In this document: in pieces, positions 38,701 to 45,633 of the stretch
How the letters are laid out: every line of letters starts with the position of its first letter
Position numbering within the stretch: the stretch's first letter is position 1
Source: Verrucomicrobiota bacterium
Lineage (GTDB): Bacteria > Verrucomicrobiota > Verrucomicrobiia > Opitutales > Opitutaceae
Reading direction: 5' to 3'
DNA: 64,000 nucleotides
Assembly (NCBI GenBank): GCA_016871755.1
Contig: VHCJ01000006.1
Location: forward strand, 105,634 to 169,633
Made by a program: the position numbers and the translations under genes
Notes under the pieces: model-generated
The model's database searches: none
Seen by the model: only the letters and a program-made list of their open reading frames with translations
Told to the model about the DNA's origin: nothing

Positions 38701-39182
38701 TCGAGTTCGCGCAACCGCTCGAGCAACGCTTGAAGCCCTTGGCTCTGCCCGCGCTGCAGGGTGACTTCCCGCTCGGCAAATGCCTCGAGCGCCGGCACCG
38801 GCTGCGCCAACGCGGCCGGGGTCGTCACCACCACAAGCGTTGATCCACCGGAGGGCGGCGCCCCCGCCGGCGCCGAGCGCCGGGCGCGCAGCCGCGAGAG
38901 CACGGTCTGTCGATCCGCCGACACCGCGAACGCTTCACGCATATCCCGGCCGTCCGGCATGCCTTCCGGAAAGAAGAGTACTTCCACCCCCACACCTCCC
39001 TCGCTCGCCGCCCGGGTGAACGCCAGATCCTCCGTCAGTTGCTCCGCCGCCTTCGCCTCCGCGAGCACCACCAGCCACACCGGCGCCGGATGCGCCCGCA
39101 GCAGGGCGTCAAGGACCGTCGCCCGGGCGGGCGGACAGACCCCTGAAACCCGGTGGCGTCGCGGGGAAACGGGTGCCGGCAT
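35745..39182 (-). CDS. mfd: Transcription-repair coupling factor
   Basis: Translocase that removes RNA polymerase stalled at DNA damage and recruits UvrA; 1145 aa. The N-terminal UvrB-homology region contains YDCEAVCESPGHYAIRGGII, then the RNAP-interaction domain (DFVVHLQHGVALYRGL), the ATPase motor with Walker A ICGDVGFGKTEVAIR, DEEQ box VIIDEEQRFGVKHKERF and QLYQLRGRVGRFK, and the C-terminal TRCF domain. The start at MPAPVSPRRH was preferred because about 115 extra upstream codons have no similarity and run into the divergent gene. Coupled to the surA-like gene by ATGA. Confidence 0.95.
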   Translation of the reverse strand: MPAPVSPRRHRVSGVCPPARATVLDALLRAHPAPVWLVVLAEAKAAEQLTEDLAFTRAASEGGVGVEVLFFPEGMPDGRDMREAFAVSADRQTVLSRLRARRSAPAGAPPSGGSTLVVVTTPAALAQPVPALEAFAEREVTLQRGQSQGLQALLERLRELDYDCEAVCESPGHYAIRGGIIDVYPIAASEPYRLDFFGDEIEEIRAFDPVTQRSGASVETISLSASPRLRLATSQTGIADYLPRGAAQLALIEPAGLDAEWSALARDGWQGLEPLLARLGGLFGVGDLDEAAALLEGADVEETTWDTDSLIHHRAYPDDRLVAQDRLLAEVEARREFLDRVCEWTRIGYAVAFVVSKEGEEQRAKEILEEEGIAKKLRPVWLRGTINEGFRVTFRGDAAAVDSPRLAWRGLASERGLVVVTETELFGRQRARRVGGTRRAQAQRAQVDQLLDFSELVEGDFVVHLQHGVALYRGLTKLETAQGLREVISLEFDDHVTLHVPLTESHLISRYVGLSKTRPQLGRIGSGRWEKTRQAAERATVDLAAELLRIHAAREAQPGVAFPPDNAWQKEFEASFPYTETRDQLRAIEETKADLERARPMDRLICGDVGFGKTEVAIRAAFKAVQGGRQVAVLVPTTVLAQQHLNTFRERMAGYPVAVEMVSRFRSRAEIAKILQATAAGQVDILVGTHRLLQRDVVFKELGLVIIDEEQRFGVKHKERFKSLRATVDVLSMSATPIPRTLYMAMTGARDMSVIETAPTNRHPIQTIVKTYDEKIVVDAIRHELRRGGQVFYLHNRVQTIDLVAARLRELLPDVRIGVGHGQMEADDLEERMTEFVAGRHQVLVCTTIIESGIDIPNCNTIIIEGADRFGLSQLYQLRGRVGRFKHQAYAYLLLHRHTRLVEVARQRLAAMKSHSQLGAGFRIAMRDLELRGAGNLLGAEQSGHIVGVGFELYCQLLRQSVARLRGEKQAAAIRATVKLDFVFVGEGDPAPPERTKATRHGAGYAALTEQEREESGAIEVDRIQARIPVTYVAETRLRIDLYRRLAMAEDPQQLREIENELRDRFGKFGPEVAALFLVTEIRVRAEQKGIVSVETESNRLKCLRSSGRRDDFVMLGSRFPRLTSTKPLLRLKEIIVSLNNLPRP

Positions 39183-39312
39183 GAGAATTGAGCAGCCAAG
39201 CCGATGCCGCCGCGGAGCGCAATCCTTCGGGTGCCCCACCCTCAAGTCTCCTTCCCGCAACCGCGGTTGTTTCAACGTCGCCTTCCCCGGCGTCCTCTTC
39301 CAGCGTGCCGGG

Positions 39313-40305
39313 ATGCAGCGTGCCTTTGTCACCGGAGCCGCCGGTTTCATCGCCTCCAACCTCGTCGACCATCTCCTCGCCTCGGGCTCCTCCGTCGTGG
39401 GCTGGGACAATTTCTCCACGGGGCAGGAGCGATTTCTCGAGACCGCCACGGCCTCCCCGCGCTTCCGGCTCGTGCGCGGCGACACGCTCGACCGCGAGGG
39501 CATGGCGGCCGCGATGAAGGGGTGCGACATCGTCTACCATCTCGCCGCCAACGCGGATGTGCGCGACGGCTGGAGCCACCCCGACAAGGATCTCCAGCAA
39601 AACACGATCGCCACCTTCAACGTGCTCGAGGCAATGCGGGCCAGCGGGGTCCGCCGGATCGTGTTCTCGTCGACGGGCTCCGTCTACGGCGAGGCCCTCG
39701 TCACTCCCGACCGCCCCACGCCGGAGACCGAGGGGTTCCCGATCCAGACTTCCCTTTACGCCGCCTCAAAGGTCGCAGGCGAGGCGCTCATCTCCGCCTA
39801 CGCTGAGGGCGGCCAGCTCGACGAGGCCTACCTGTTCCGCTTCGTCTCCATCCTCGGCGAACGCTACACGCACGGCCACGTCTTCGACTTCTACCGCCAG
39901 TTGCTCGAACACCCGGCGTGGCTGCGCATCCTCGGCAATGGTCGCCAGCGCAAGAGCTACCTCTACGTGGGCGACTGCATCCGCGCGATCCAGCAGGTCG
40001 TCACGCTCGCCACCGCCCGCGACGCCCGCCACCGTACGCAGGTGTACAATCTCGGCACCGCCGAGTACGTCGAGGTCAACGACAGCGTCCAGACGCTCTG
40101 CGCCACCCTCGGGCTCAAGCCCGAGTTGCGCTACACCGGCGGCGACCGAGGCTGGGTCGGCGACAATCCGTTCATCTTTCTCGACACAAAGAAAATCCGA
40201 GCCACCGGCTGGAAGCCGACGTGTTCCATCCGCGAGGGCATCGTCCGCACGCTCCGCTGGCTCGAGGCCAATCGCTGGGTCTACGAGTCGAGGCGCTCGG
40301 CGTAG
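39313..40305 (+). CDS. NAD-dependent nucleotide-sugar epimerase/dehydratase (extended SDR)
   Basis: First gene of a six-gene sugar operon, 330 aa. Cofactor motif FVTGAAGFIASNLVDHLL, then VYHLAANADVRDGW, FSSTGSVYGEA and the catalytic YAASK (residues in SLYAASKVAGE). The C-terminal part (YLYVGDCIRAIQQVV, YNLGTAEYVEV) is typical of UDP-glucose 4-epimerase-like proteins. It may act on a GDP- or ADP-activated sugar made by the genes downstream. Divergent from mfd. Confidence 0.9.
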   Translation: MQRAFVTGAAGFIASNLVDHLLASGSSVVGWDNFSTGQERFLETATASPRFRLVRGDTLDREGMAAAMKGCDIVYHLAANADVRDGWSHPDKDLQQNTIATFNVLEAMRASGVRRIVFSSTGSVYGEALVTPDRPTPETEGFPIQTSLYAASKVAGEALISAYAEGGQLDEAYLFRFVSILGERYTHGHVFDFYRQLLEHPAWLRILGNGRQRKSYLYVGDCIRAIQQVVTLATARDARHRTQVYNLGTAEYVEVNDSVQTLCATLGLKPELRYTGGDRGWVGDNPFIFLDTKKIRATGWKPTCSIREGIVRTLRWLEANRWVYESRRSA

Positions 40306-40348
40306 GCGCCGTAGTCCGCGCTTCTCCCCGAAACCCGGCCCCCACGCG

Positions 40349-41188
40349 ATGCGCATCCTGATCACCGGTTCCAGCAGCGGCCTTGGACGCGCCATCGCCA
40401 CCGACCTGCTCGCGCGGGGACACGAGGTCTGGGGCTGGGCGCGGTCCGATCAGTCGGGCTTCGCCGTCGGACACGGCAGTCGGTTCCGGCACGCCTCGGT
40501 CGACGTGAGCGCATGGGATGCAGTGCAAACCGCCGCGGGCGTCGTCGCTGCGGAATGGAACTCGCTCGACGCGCTGATCTGCGCCGCCGGGACCCTCGGC
40601 GAGGTCGCGCCTGCCCTCGCGGCGGATCCGCAGCGCTGGTCCGAAACCGTGGCGGCCAACCTCGACGGCACGTACCATCCGGTGCGCGCGCTTCACGCTC
40701 TGGTGCAGGCAGCGCCACGGCGAGGGAAGATTCTCTGCTTCTCCGGCGGCGGCGCCACCCAGGCGCGACCGAATTTCTCCGCCTACGGCGTCGCCAAGAC
40801 CGCGGTCGTGCGGCTCGTCGAGACCATCGCGGCCGAAAATCCCGATGCCGGCTTCGACATCAACGCGGTCGCGCCCGGCGCGATCGCCACGCCGATGCTC
40901 GACGAGGTCATCGCGCTCGGGCCCGAGCGCGCCGGGTCCGCCGACTACGCCGCCGCCCTGCGGGCGAAGGCCGCCGGCCAGGCTCCGGCCGACCGCGCCC
41001 TGGCCTTGGTCCGCTGGCTGCTGTCGCCCGAAAGCGACGGCATCACTGGACGGCTGCTGAGCGCGCCATGGGACCCTTGGTCGACCCTCGGCAATCACGT
41101 CGCGGCGGTCGCCGAGAGCGACTGCTTTACCCTGCGCCGCATTACACCCGCCGACCGCGACCGCGACTGGGGTGCGCCGCCCGCATAG
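40349..41188 (+). CDS. Short-chain dehydrogenase/reductase
   Basis: Classical SDR, 279 aa. TGSSSGLGRAIATDL is the cofactor motif, CAAGTLGEV matches the NNAG element and the catalytic pair is in FSAYGVAKTAVVRLVE. It follows the epimerase by 43 bp. The C-terminal 50 residues, ending RITPADRDRDWGAPPA, are unlike common SDRs and might serve the operon's own substrate. A 216-bp gap follows before the next operon gene. Confidence 0.87.
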   Translation: MRILITGSSSGLGRAIATDLLARGHEVWGWARSDQSGFAVGHGSRFRHASVDVSAWDAVQTAAGVVAAEWNSLDALICAAGTLGEVAPALAADPQRWSETVAANLDGTYHPVRALHALVQAAPRRGKILCFSGGGATQARPNFSAYGVAKTAVVRLVETIAAENPDAGFDINAVAPGAIATPMLDEVIALGPERAGSADYAAALRAKAAGQAPADRALALVRWLLSPESDGITGRLLSAPWDPWSTLGNHVAAVAESDCFTLRRITPADRDRDWGAPPA

Positions 41189-41209
41189 CTTTGCCCTCCC
41201 CGGCGGGGC

Positions 41210-41398
41210 TCATTCACCTGGGAGCCTGCGCCGCTGGATGGCGACGATGCGGAGGCGGCCGTCGCCGGCGGAGAGCATGCATCCAAGGGCACGCCACGCC
41301 TCCGGGAAGCCGAGCGTGGTCGGGGCACCCGGCTCCCTCACCTTTGGGTCAGCCACTTGGGCCTTGCCGCACAAGGGCCAATCCGGGGAAGCTTCCAT
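41210..41398 (-). CDS. Possible small protein, 62 aa
   Basis: A minus-strand frame in the gap between two operon genes, with an ATG start 7 bp from the opposite-strand start of the oxidoreductase gene. The C-terminal half reads like ordinary protein (ALGCMLSAGDGRLRIVAI), with none of the runs of Arg, Ala and Gly common in GC-rich shadow frames. No domain, signal peptide or ribosome-binding site was found, and the frame also stays open upstream, so it may be chance. Confidence 0.2.
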   Translation of the reverse strand: MEASPDWPLCGKAQVADPKVREPGAPTTLGFPEAWRALGCMLSAGDGRLRIVAIQRRRLPGE

Positions 41399-41404
41399 TG
41401 GTCC

Positions 41405-42445
41405 ATGGCAGACTCTTCCCCCCTCGGCATTGCGGTGATCGGCTGCGGGCTCATCGGCGCCCGCCGCGCCGCCGCGCTCGCGCGGATCGACGGTGTCCGC
41501 ATCGTCGCCGCGTGCGACCGCGACCCGGCGCGGGCCGACGCCGTGGCGCGGGTCCATCCCGGCTGCGCGGCTTTCACCGATGCCGCGGCGGCCCTCCGCC
41601 ACCCCGGCGTCTCCGCGGTCGTCGTCGCCACGCCGCATGCGTCGCTCGCCTCCCTCGCCCGCGACGCCGCGAGCCTTGGACGGCACGTTCTCCTCGAAAA
41701 GCCCGGCGCGATCCACGCGCGCGAACTCGAGGACGTCGCGGCCGCCGCCGCCGCGACCGGTGCCCGGGTGCGCCTCGGCTACAATCACCGCTTCCACCCG
41801 GCCCTGCGCCGCGCCCGCGAGCTCGTCGATGCGGGCGAAATCGGACCGCTCATGTTCCTGCGCGCCCGCTACGGCCATGGGGGTCGCGTCGGCTACGAGC
41901 GGGAGTGGCGCGCCAATCCCGCCCTCTCCGGCGGCGGCGAATTGATCGACCAAGGCGTCCACGTCATCGACCTCGCCGGCTGGTTCCTCGGCGACTTCTC
42001 ACGCGTCGAGGGCCACGTCGCCACGTACTTCTGGAACATGCCGGTCGACGACAACGCGTTCCTCTCCCTCCGCACCGCCGCCGGCCAGACCGCGTGGCTG
42101 CACGTCAGCTGCACGGAATGGAAGAATCTCTTCTCCTTCGAGCTCTACGGTCGCACCGGCAAACTGGCGATTGAGGGACTGGGGGGAAGCTACGGCGTGG
42201 AGCGCCTGACGTTCCATCGCATGCGGCCGGAAATGGGTCCGCCCGACACGACGACGTGGGAATTCCCGCGGGGCGATGACTCTTGGGAACGCGAGTCCGC
42301 CGCCTTCATCGACGACATCCGCACCGGGCGCGAGCCCTCCCCAGGGCTCGCCGAGGGTCTGCGGACGCTGCGGGTCGTCGAGGAGGTCTATCGGCTGAGC
42401 GCCGCCGACTCCGCGGGAGCCTCCTCTCACGCACGTTCTCCATGA
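41405..42445 (+). CDS. Gfo/Idh/MocA family oxidoreductase
   Basis: NAD(P)-dependent sugar oxidoreductase, 346 aa. The Rossmann start is IAVIGCGLIGARRAAAL, followed by VVVATPHASLASLARDA and the catalytic-region HVLLEKPGA. The C-terminal domain contains RVRLGYNHRFHPALRRAREL and GGGELIDQGVHVIDLAGWFLGD. ATG was chosen over an in-frame TTG upstream. Its stop overlaps the kinase start (ATGA), tying it to the heptose-type genes. Confidence 0.9.
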   Translation: MADSSPLGIAVIGCGLIGARRAAALARIDGVRIVAACDRDPARADAVARVHPGCAAFTDAAAALRHPGVSAVVVATPHASLASLARDAASLGRHVLLEKPGAIHARELEDVAAAAAATGARVRLGYNHRFHPALRRARELVDAGEIGPLMFLRARYGHGGRVGYEREWRANPALSGGGELIDQGVHVIDLAGWFLGDFSRVEGHVATYFWNMPVDDNAFLSLRTAAGQTAWLHVSCTEWKNLFSFELYGRTGKLAIEGLGGSYGVERLTFHRMRPEMGPPDTTTWEFPRGDDSWERESAAFIDDIRTGREPSPGLAEGLRTLRVVEEVYRLSAADSAGASSHARSP

Positions 42446-43425
42446 TCATCACCCGCTCCCCCTTGCGCATTTCCCTCGGCGGCGGCGGCACCGACCTCCC
42501 GTCCTACTACCGCGAGCACGGCGGTTTCCTCGTCGCCGGGGCGATCGACAAATACGTCTACATCACGCACCACAGGACCTTCCAGCCGGAGATCATCGTG
42601 AAGTACTCGCGGCTCGAGCGCGTCGCAAGCGTCGACCAGGTCGAGCACCCCATCGTGCGCGAAGCCCTCAAGCTGGTCGGCATCACCGAGCCGCAGCTCG
42701 AACTCACGTCGATGGCCGACATCCCCGGCGGCACCGGGCTTGGGAGTTCCGGGAGCTTCACGACCGCGCTGCTGAAAGCGCTGCACACCGCGCAGCACAC
42801 GCTCCACTCCCCGGCCGAGTTGGCCGATCAGGCCTGCACCATCGAACTCGACCGCCTCGGCGAGCCAATCGGGAAACAGGACCAATACATCGCCGCGATC
42901 GGCGGCATCACCGCCTTCACGTTCCACACCGACGGCCGCGTCACCTACCGTCCAGCCGCCCTCTCCGAAGAGACCCGGTTCACGCTCGAGGATAACCTGC
43001 TGCTGTTCTTCACCGGCTTCACGCGCAGCGCGTCCACCTTGCTCCGCGACCAGAACGACCGGTCGAAGCGGGCGGATCCCGAGATGCTCGAAAATCTCCA
43101 CTTCACGAAGCAGCTGGGGCTCGAGTCGCTCGCGGCGCTCGAATCCGGCAACCTCCACGCGTTCGCCCGGCTCATGGATGTCCACTGGCAGCGCAAGCGG
43201 GAGCGCAGTCCGGGCATGAGCAATGGTCCGATCGACCGGTGGTACCGCCTCGCGATGGACCACGGCGCGCTCGGCGGCAAGCTGATCGGCGCCGGCGGCG
43301 GTGGCTTCCTGCTCTTCTACTCCGAGGAAAAAGCCCGCCTGCGCCGCGCCTTGCGCGCGGAGGGCCTGCAGGAGGTCCGCTTCCGCTTCGACTTCGAGGG
43401 CACGAAGGTCGTGGCCCAGAATTGA
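42442..43425 (+). CDS. GHMP sugar kinase (heptose 7-phosphate kinase-like, HddA)
   Basis: A 327-aa GHMP kinase. SPLRISLGGGGTDLPSYYREHGG is the signature start of HddA-like heptose kinases; the ATP loop is DIPGGTGLGSSGSFTTALL and the C-terminal motif is KLIGAGGGGFLLFY. HddA phosphorylates D-glycero-D-manno-heptose 7-phosphate on C1. In this operon the kinase comes before a nucleotidyltransferase and a SIS isomerase, the expected heptose trio. The expected GmhB-like phosphatase is not adjacent. Confidence 0.85.
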   Translation: MIITRSPLRISLGGGGTDLPSYYREHGGFLVAGAIDKYVYITHHRTFQPEIIVKYSRLERVASVDQVEHPIVREALKLVGITEPQLELTSMADIPGGTGLGSSGSFTTALLKALHTAQHTLHSPAELADQACTIELDRLGEPIGKQDQYIAAIGGITAFTFHTDGRVTYRPAALSEETRFTLEDNLLLFFTGFTRSASTLLRDQNDRSKRADPEMLENLHFTKQLGLESLAALESGNLHAFARLMDVHWQRKRERSPGMSNGPIDRWYRLAMDHGALGGKLIGAGGGGFLLFYSEEKARLRRALRAEGLQEVRFRFDFEGTKVVAQN

Positions 43426-43438
43426 TCCGTCCCGCGCC

Positions 43439-44236
43439 ATGAACGCCGCCGATCTGCCCGTCGCGCTCCTCGCCGGCGGCCTCGCGACCCGTCTGCGGCC
43501 CATCACCGAACGCATCCCCAAGGTGCTCGTCGAGGTCGCGGGTGAACCGTTCCTCCACCACCAACTGCGCCTGCTCGCGCGCGCCGGACTCCGCCGGGTG
43601 GTCCTCTGCCTCGGACATCTCGGCGAACAGGTGGTCGATCGCTACGGATCCGGATCCGCGTTCGGCCTTTCCCTCGACTACTGCTTCGACGGACCGAAAC
43701 TCCTCGGCACAGGGGGCGCGCTGATCCGCGCCCTTCCCAACCTGGGACCGGCATTCTACGTCCTCTACGGCGACAGCTATCTCCCCGTCGATTATCAGGC
43801 CGTGGGAGCGCACTTCCTCCGCTCCGGCGCCCCGGGGTTGATGACCGTCTACGAAAACCGCGGGCGCTTCGAGCGCAGCAACGTCGAATTTTCCGGTGGA
43901 CGGATCGTCGCCTACGACAAGCGTCACCCCACGGCCGCGATGCACCACGTCGACTACGGTCTGGGCGCCTTCCGGGCGGAGGCGTTCGATGGCTGCCCGC
44001 GCGACCAGCCGGTCGATCTGTCAGACGTGCAGCACGGACTCGCCGCCGTGGGCCAGCTCGCCGGCTATCTCATGACGGAGCGCTTCTACGAAATCGGATC
44101 GGCCAGCGGGCTCCAGGAACTCGATGCCCACCTGCGCGCGCCGGGTGTGCGCGACGTCCCGCCTTCGATCGCGTCCGTGGCCGCGGCTCATTCCGTCCCC
44201 ATCGCTTCCTCGGCTCCCCGTCACTCCCTCCCATGA
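43439..44236 (+). CDS. Sugar-1-phosphate nucleotidyltransferase (HddC-like)
   Basis: A 265-aa transferase activating a sugar phosphate. The N-terminal motif is LLAGGLATRLRPITERIPKVLVEV; LGTGGALIRALPNLGPAFYVLYGDSYLPV and AFRAEAFDG mark the sugar-binding core. The shape matches HddC (GDP-heptose) and related enzymes. The last 35 residues are low-complexity. Ends with an ATGA overlap into the SIS gene. The nucleotide used is not evident from sequence. Confidence 0.87.
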   Translation: MNAADLPVALLAGGLATRLRPITERIPKVLVEVAGEPFLHHQLRLLARAGLRRVVLCLGHLGEQVVDRYGSGSAFGLSLDYCFDGPKLLGTGGALIRALPNLGPAFYVLYGDSYLPVDYQAVGAHFLRSGAPGLMTVYENRGRFERSNVEFSGGRIVAYDKRHPTAAMHHVDYGLGAFRAEAFDGCPRDQPVDLSDVQHGLAAVGQLAGYLMTERFYEIGSASGLQELDAHLRAPGVRDVPPSIASVAAAHSVPIASSAPRHSLP

Positions 44237-44850
44237 ACGCCTCCGTCCGCCACCTGCAGGAAACCGCCCAGATCGCGTCGCTCATCGACACCGCCGCCTG
44301 CGAGGCGTGCGTGCGCGAACTCGTGGAGGTCCGCGCCCGCGGGGGACGGCTCTTCATCCTCGGGGTCGGCGGCAGCGCCGCCAACGCCTCGCATGCCGTG
44401 AATGACTTCCGCAAGATCGCGGGCATCGAGGCATACGCGCCGACCGACAACGTTTCTGAGCTCACCGCGCGCACCAACGACGAGGGCTGGTCCAGCGTCT
44501 TCGCCGAATGGCTGCGGGGCTCCCGGCTCACGAGCCGTGACCTCCTGCTCGTCTTCTCGGTCGGGGGCGGCAGCCTCGAACGGAACGTCTCGCCGAATCT
44601 GGTCGAGGCCCTCCAACTCGGGCAGCAGGTGGGCTGCCGCATCATCGGCATCGTCGGCAAGGACGGGGGCTACACCGCCAAGGCGGCCCACGCGTGCGTG
44701 CTGATTCCCACCGTGAATCCCGAAGCGATCACGCCGCACGCCGAGGCGTTCCAGGCCGTCGTCTGGCACCTGTGGATTTCCCACCCCGACCTCAAGGCCC
44801 GGGCGACGAAATGGGAAAGTCTCGCCACTCCGCCCGCGCCCGCGCGCTGA
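44233..44850 (+). CDS. SIS-domain sugar isomerase (GmhA-like)
   Basis: A 205-aa sugar-isomerase-domain protein with GGRLFILGVGGSAANASHAVND (phosphate-binding loop), LLLVFSVGGGS and GIVGKDGG. This is the fold of GmhA, which converts sedoheptulose 7-phosphate to a heptose 7-phosphate. The genome has a second, more canonical gmhA at 62456-63022, so this copy may act on a different phosphosugar. Last gene of the operon; rsmE follows after 3 bp. Confidence 0.85.
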   Translation: MNASVRHLQETAQIASLIDTAACEACVRELVEVRARGGRLFILGVGGSAANASHAVNDFRKIAGIEAYAPTDNVSELTARTNDEGWSSVFAEWLRGSRLTSRDLLLVFSVGGGSLERNVSPNLVEALQLGQQVGCRIIGIVGKDGGYTAKAAHACVLIPTVNPEAITPHAEAFQAVVWHLWISHPDLKARATKWESLATPPAPAR

Positions 44851-44853
44851 GCC

Positions 44854-45609
44854 ATGCCCGACTTCCGCGTCTTCTGCCAGCCGACGTCGACCGAACCCTC
44901 GGAGATCACCCTCTCCGCCGAGGAGTCGCATCATCTCGTCTCGGTGAACCGCGCCCGCCGTGGCGACACCGTCGTGGCCTTCGACGGACGCGGCCGGGAA
45001 TGGATCGCCGAGTTGGTCCGCGACGACCGGCGCTCGGCCGGGCTCAGGGTGCGCTTCCACCAGCAGGCCAAGCCCCTACCCTACACGATCACGCTGGGCC
45101 AGGCTTTGCCCAAGGGGCCCACCATGGATGCGATCGTCCGCAAGGCCACCGAACTGGGCGTCGCCGCCATCGTCCCGCTCGAGAGCGAACGTACCCAGGT
45201 CCACCTCGACTCCGATCGTCAGGATCGCAAGACGGAGAAGTGGAGGCTCGCCGCACTCGAGGCCGCGAAGCAGTGCGGCAATCCGTGGCTCCCGGAAATC
45301 CTCCCGGTCCAATCCGCGTCCGCTTTCATGCATTCGAAGCGCACTGACGACCTGAAGCTGATCGCGTCGCTCCAGCCCGGCGCCCGCTCGCTGCGCGAGG
45401 TGCTGGCGGACTTCCGCCAGCAGCATGGCCGCGCCCCGCAGCGCGTGCTCTGGCTGATCGGACCCGAGGGCGACTTCACCCCGGCCGAGATGAACACGAG
45501 CGCCTCCGGCGGCTTCGTGCCGATCACCCTGGGTCCTCTCGTGCTCCGCTGCGAGACCGCCGCCACGTACGCGCTCAGCGTGCTGGCGTACGAGTTGCAG
45601 GGGCGCTGA
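44854..45609 (+). CDS. rsmE: 16S rRNA (uracil1498-N3)-methyltransferase
   Basis: SPOUT methyltransferase, 251 aa, modifying U1498 of 16S rRNA. The N-terminal PUA-like region (ESHHLVSVNRARRGDTVVAFDGRG) precedes the catalytic part: TLGQALPKGPTMDAIVRKATELG, SERTQVHL, EAAKQCGNPWLPEI, LWLIGPEGDFTPAE and ITLGPLVLRCETAATYAL. The start follows the SIS stop by 3 bp, so it may be co-transcribed with the sugar operon by proximity. Confidence 0.95.
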   Translation: MPDFRVFCQPTSTEPSEITLSAEESHHLVSVNRARRGDTVVAFDGRGREWIAELVRDDRRSAGLRVRFHQQAKPLPYTITLGQALPKGPTMDAIVRKATELGVAAIVPLESERTQVHLDSDRQDRKTEKWRLAALEAAKQCGNPWLPEILPVQSASAFMHSKRTDDLKLIASLQPGARSLREVLADFRQQHGRAPQRVLWLIGPEGDFTPAEMNTSASGGFVPITLGPLVLRCETAATYALSVLAYELQGR

Positions 45610-45633
45610 GCCCTTGGCAAACGCGGGGCGCGC

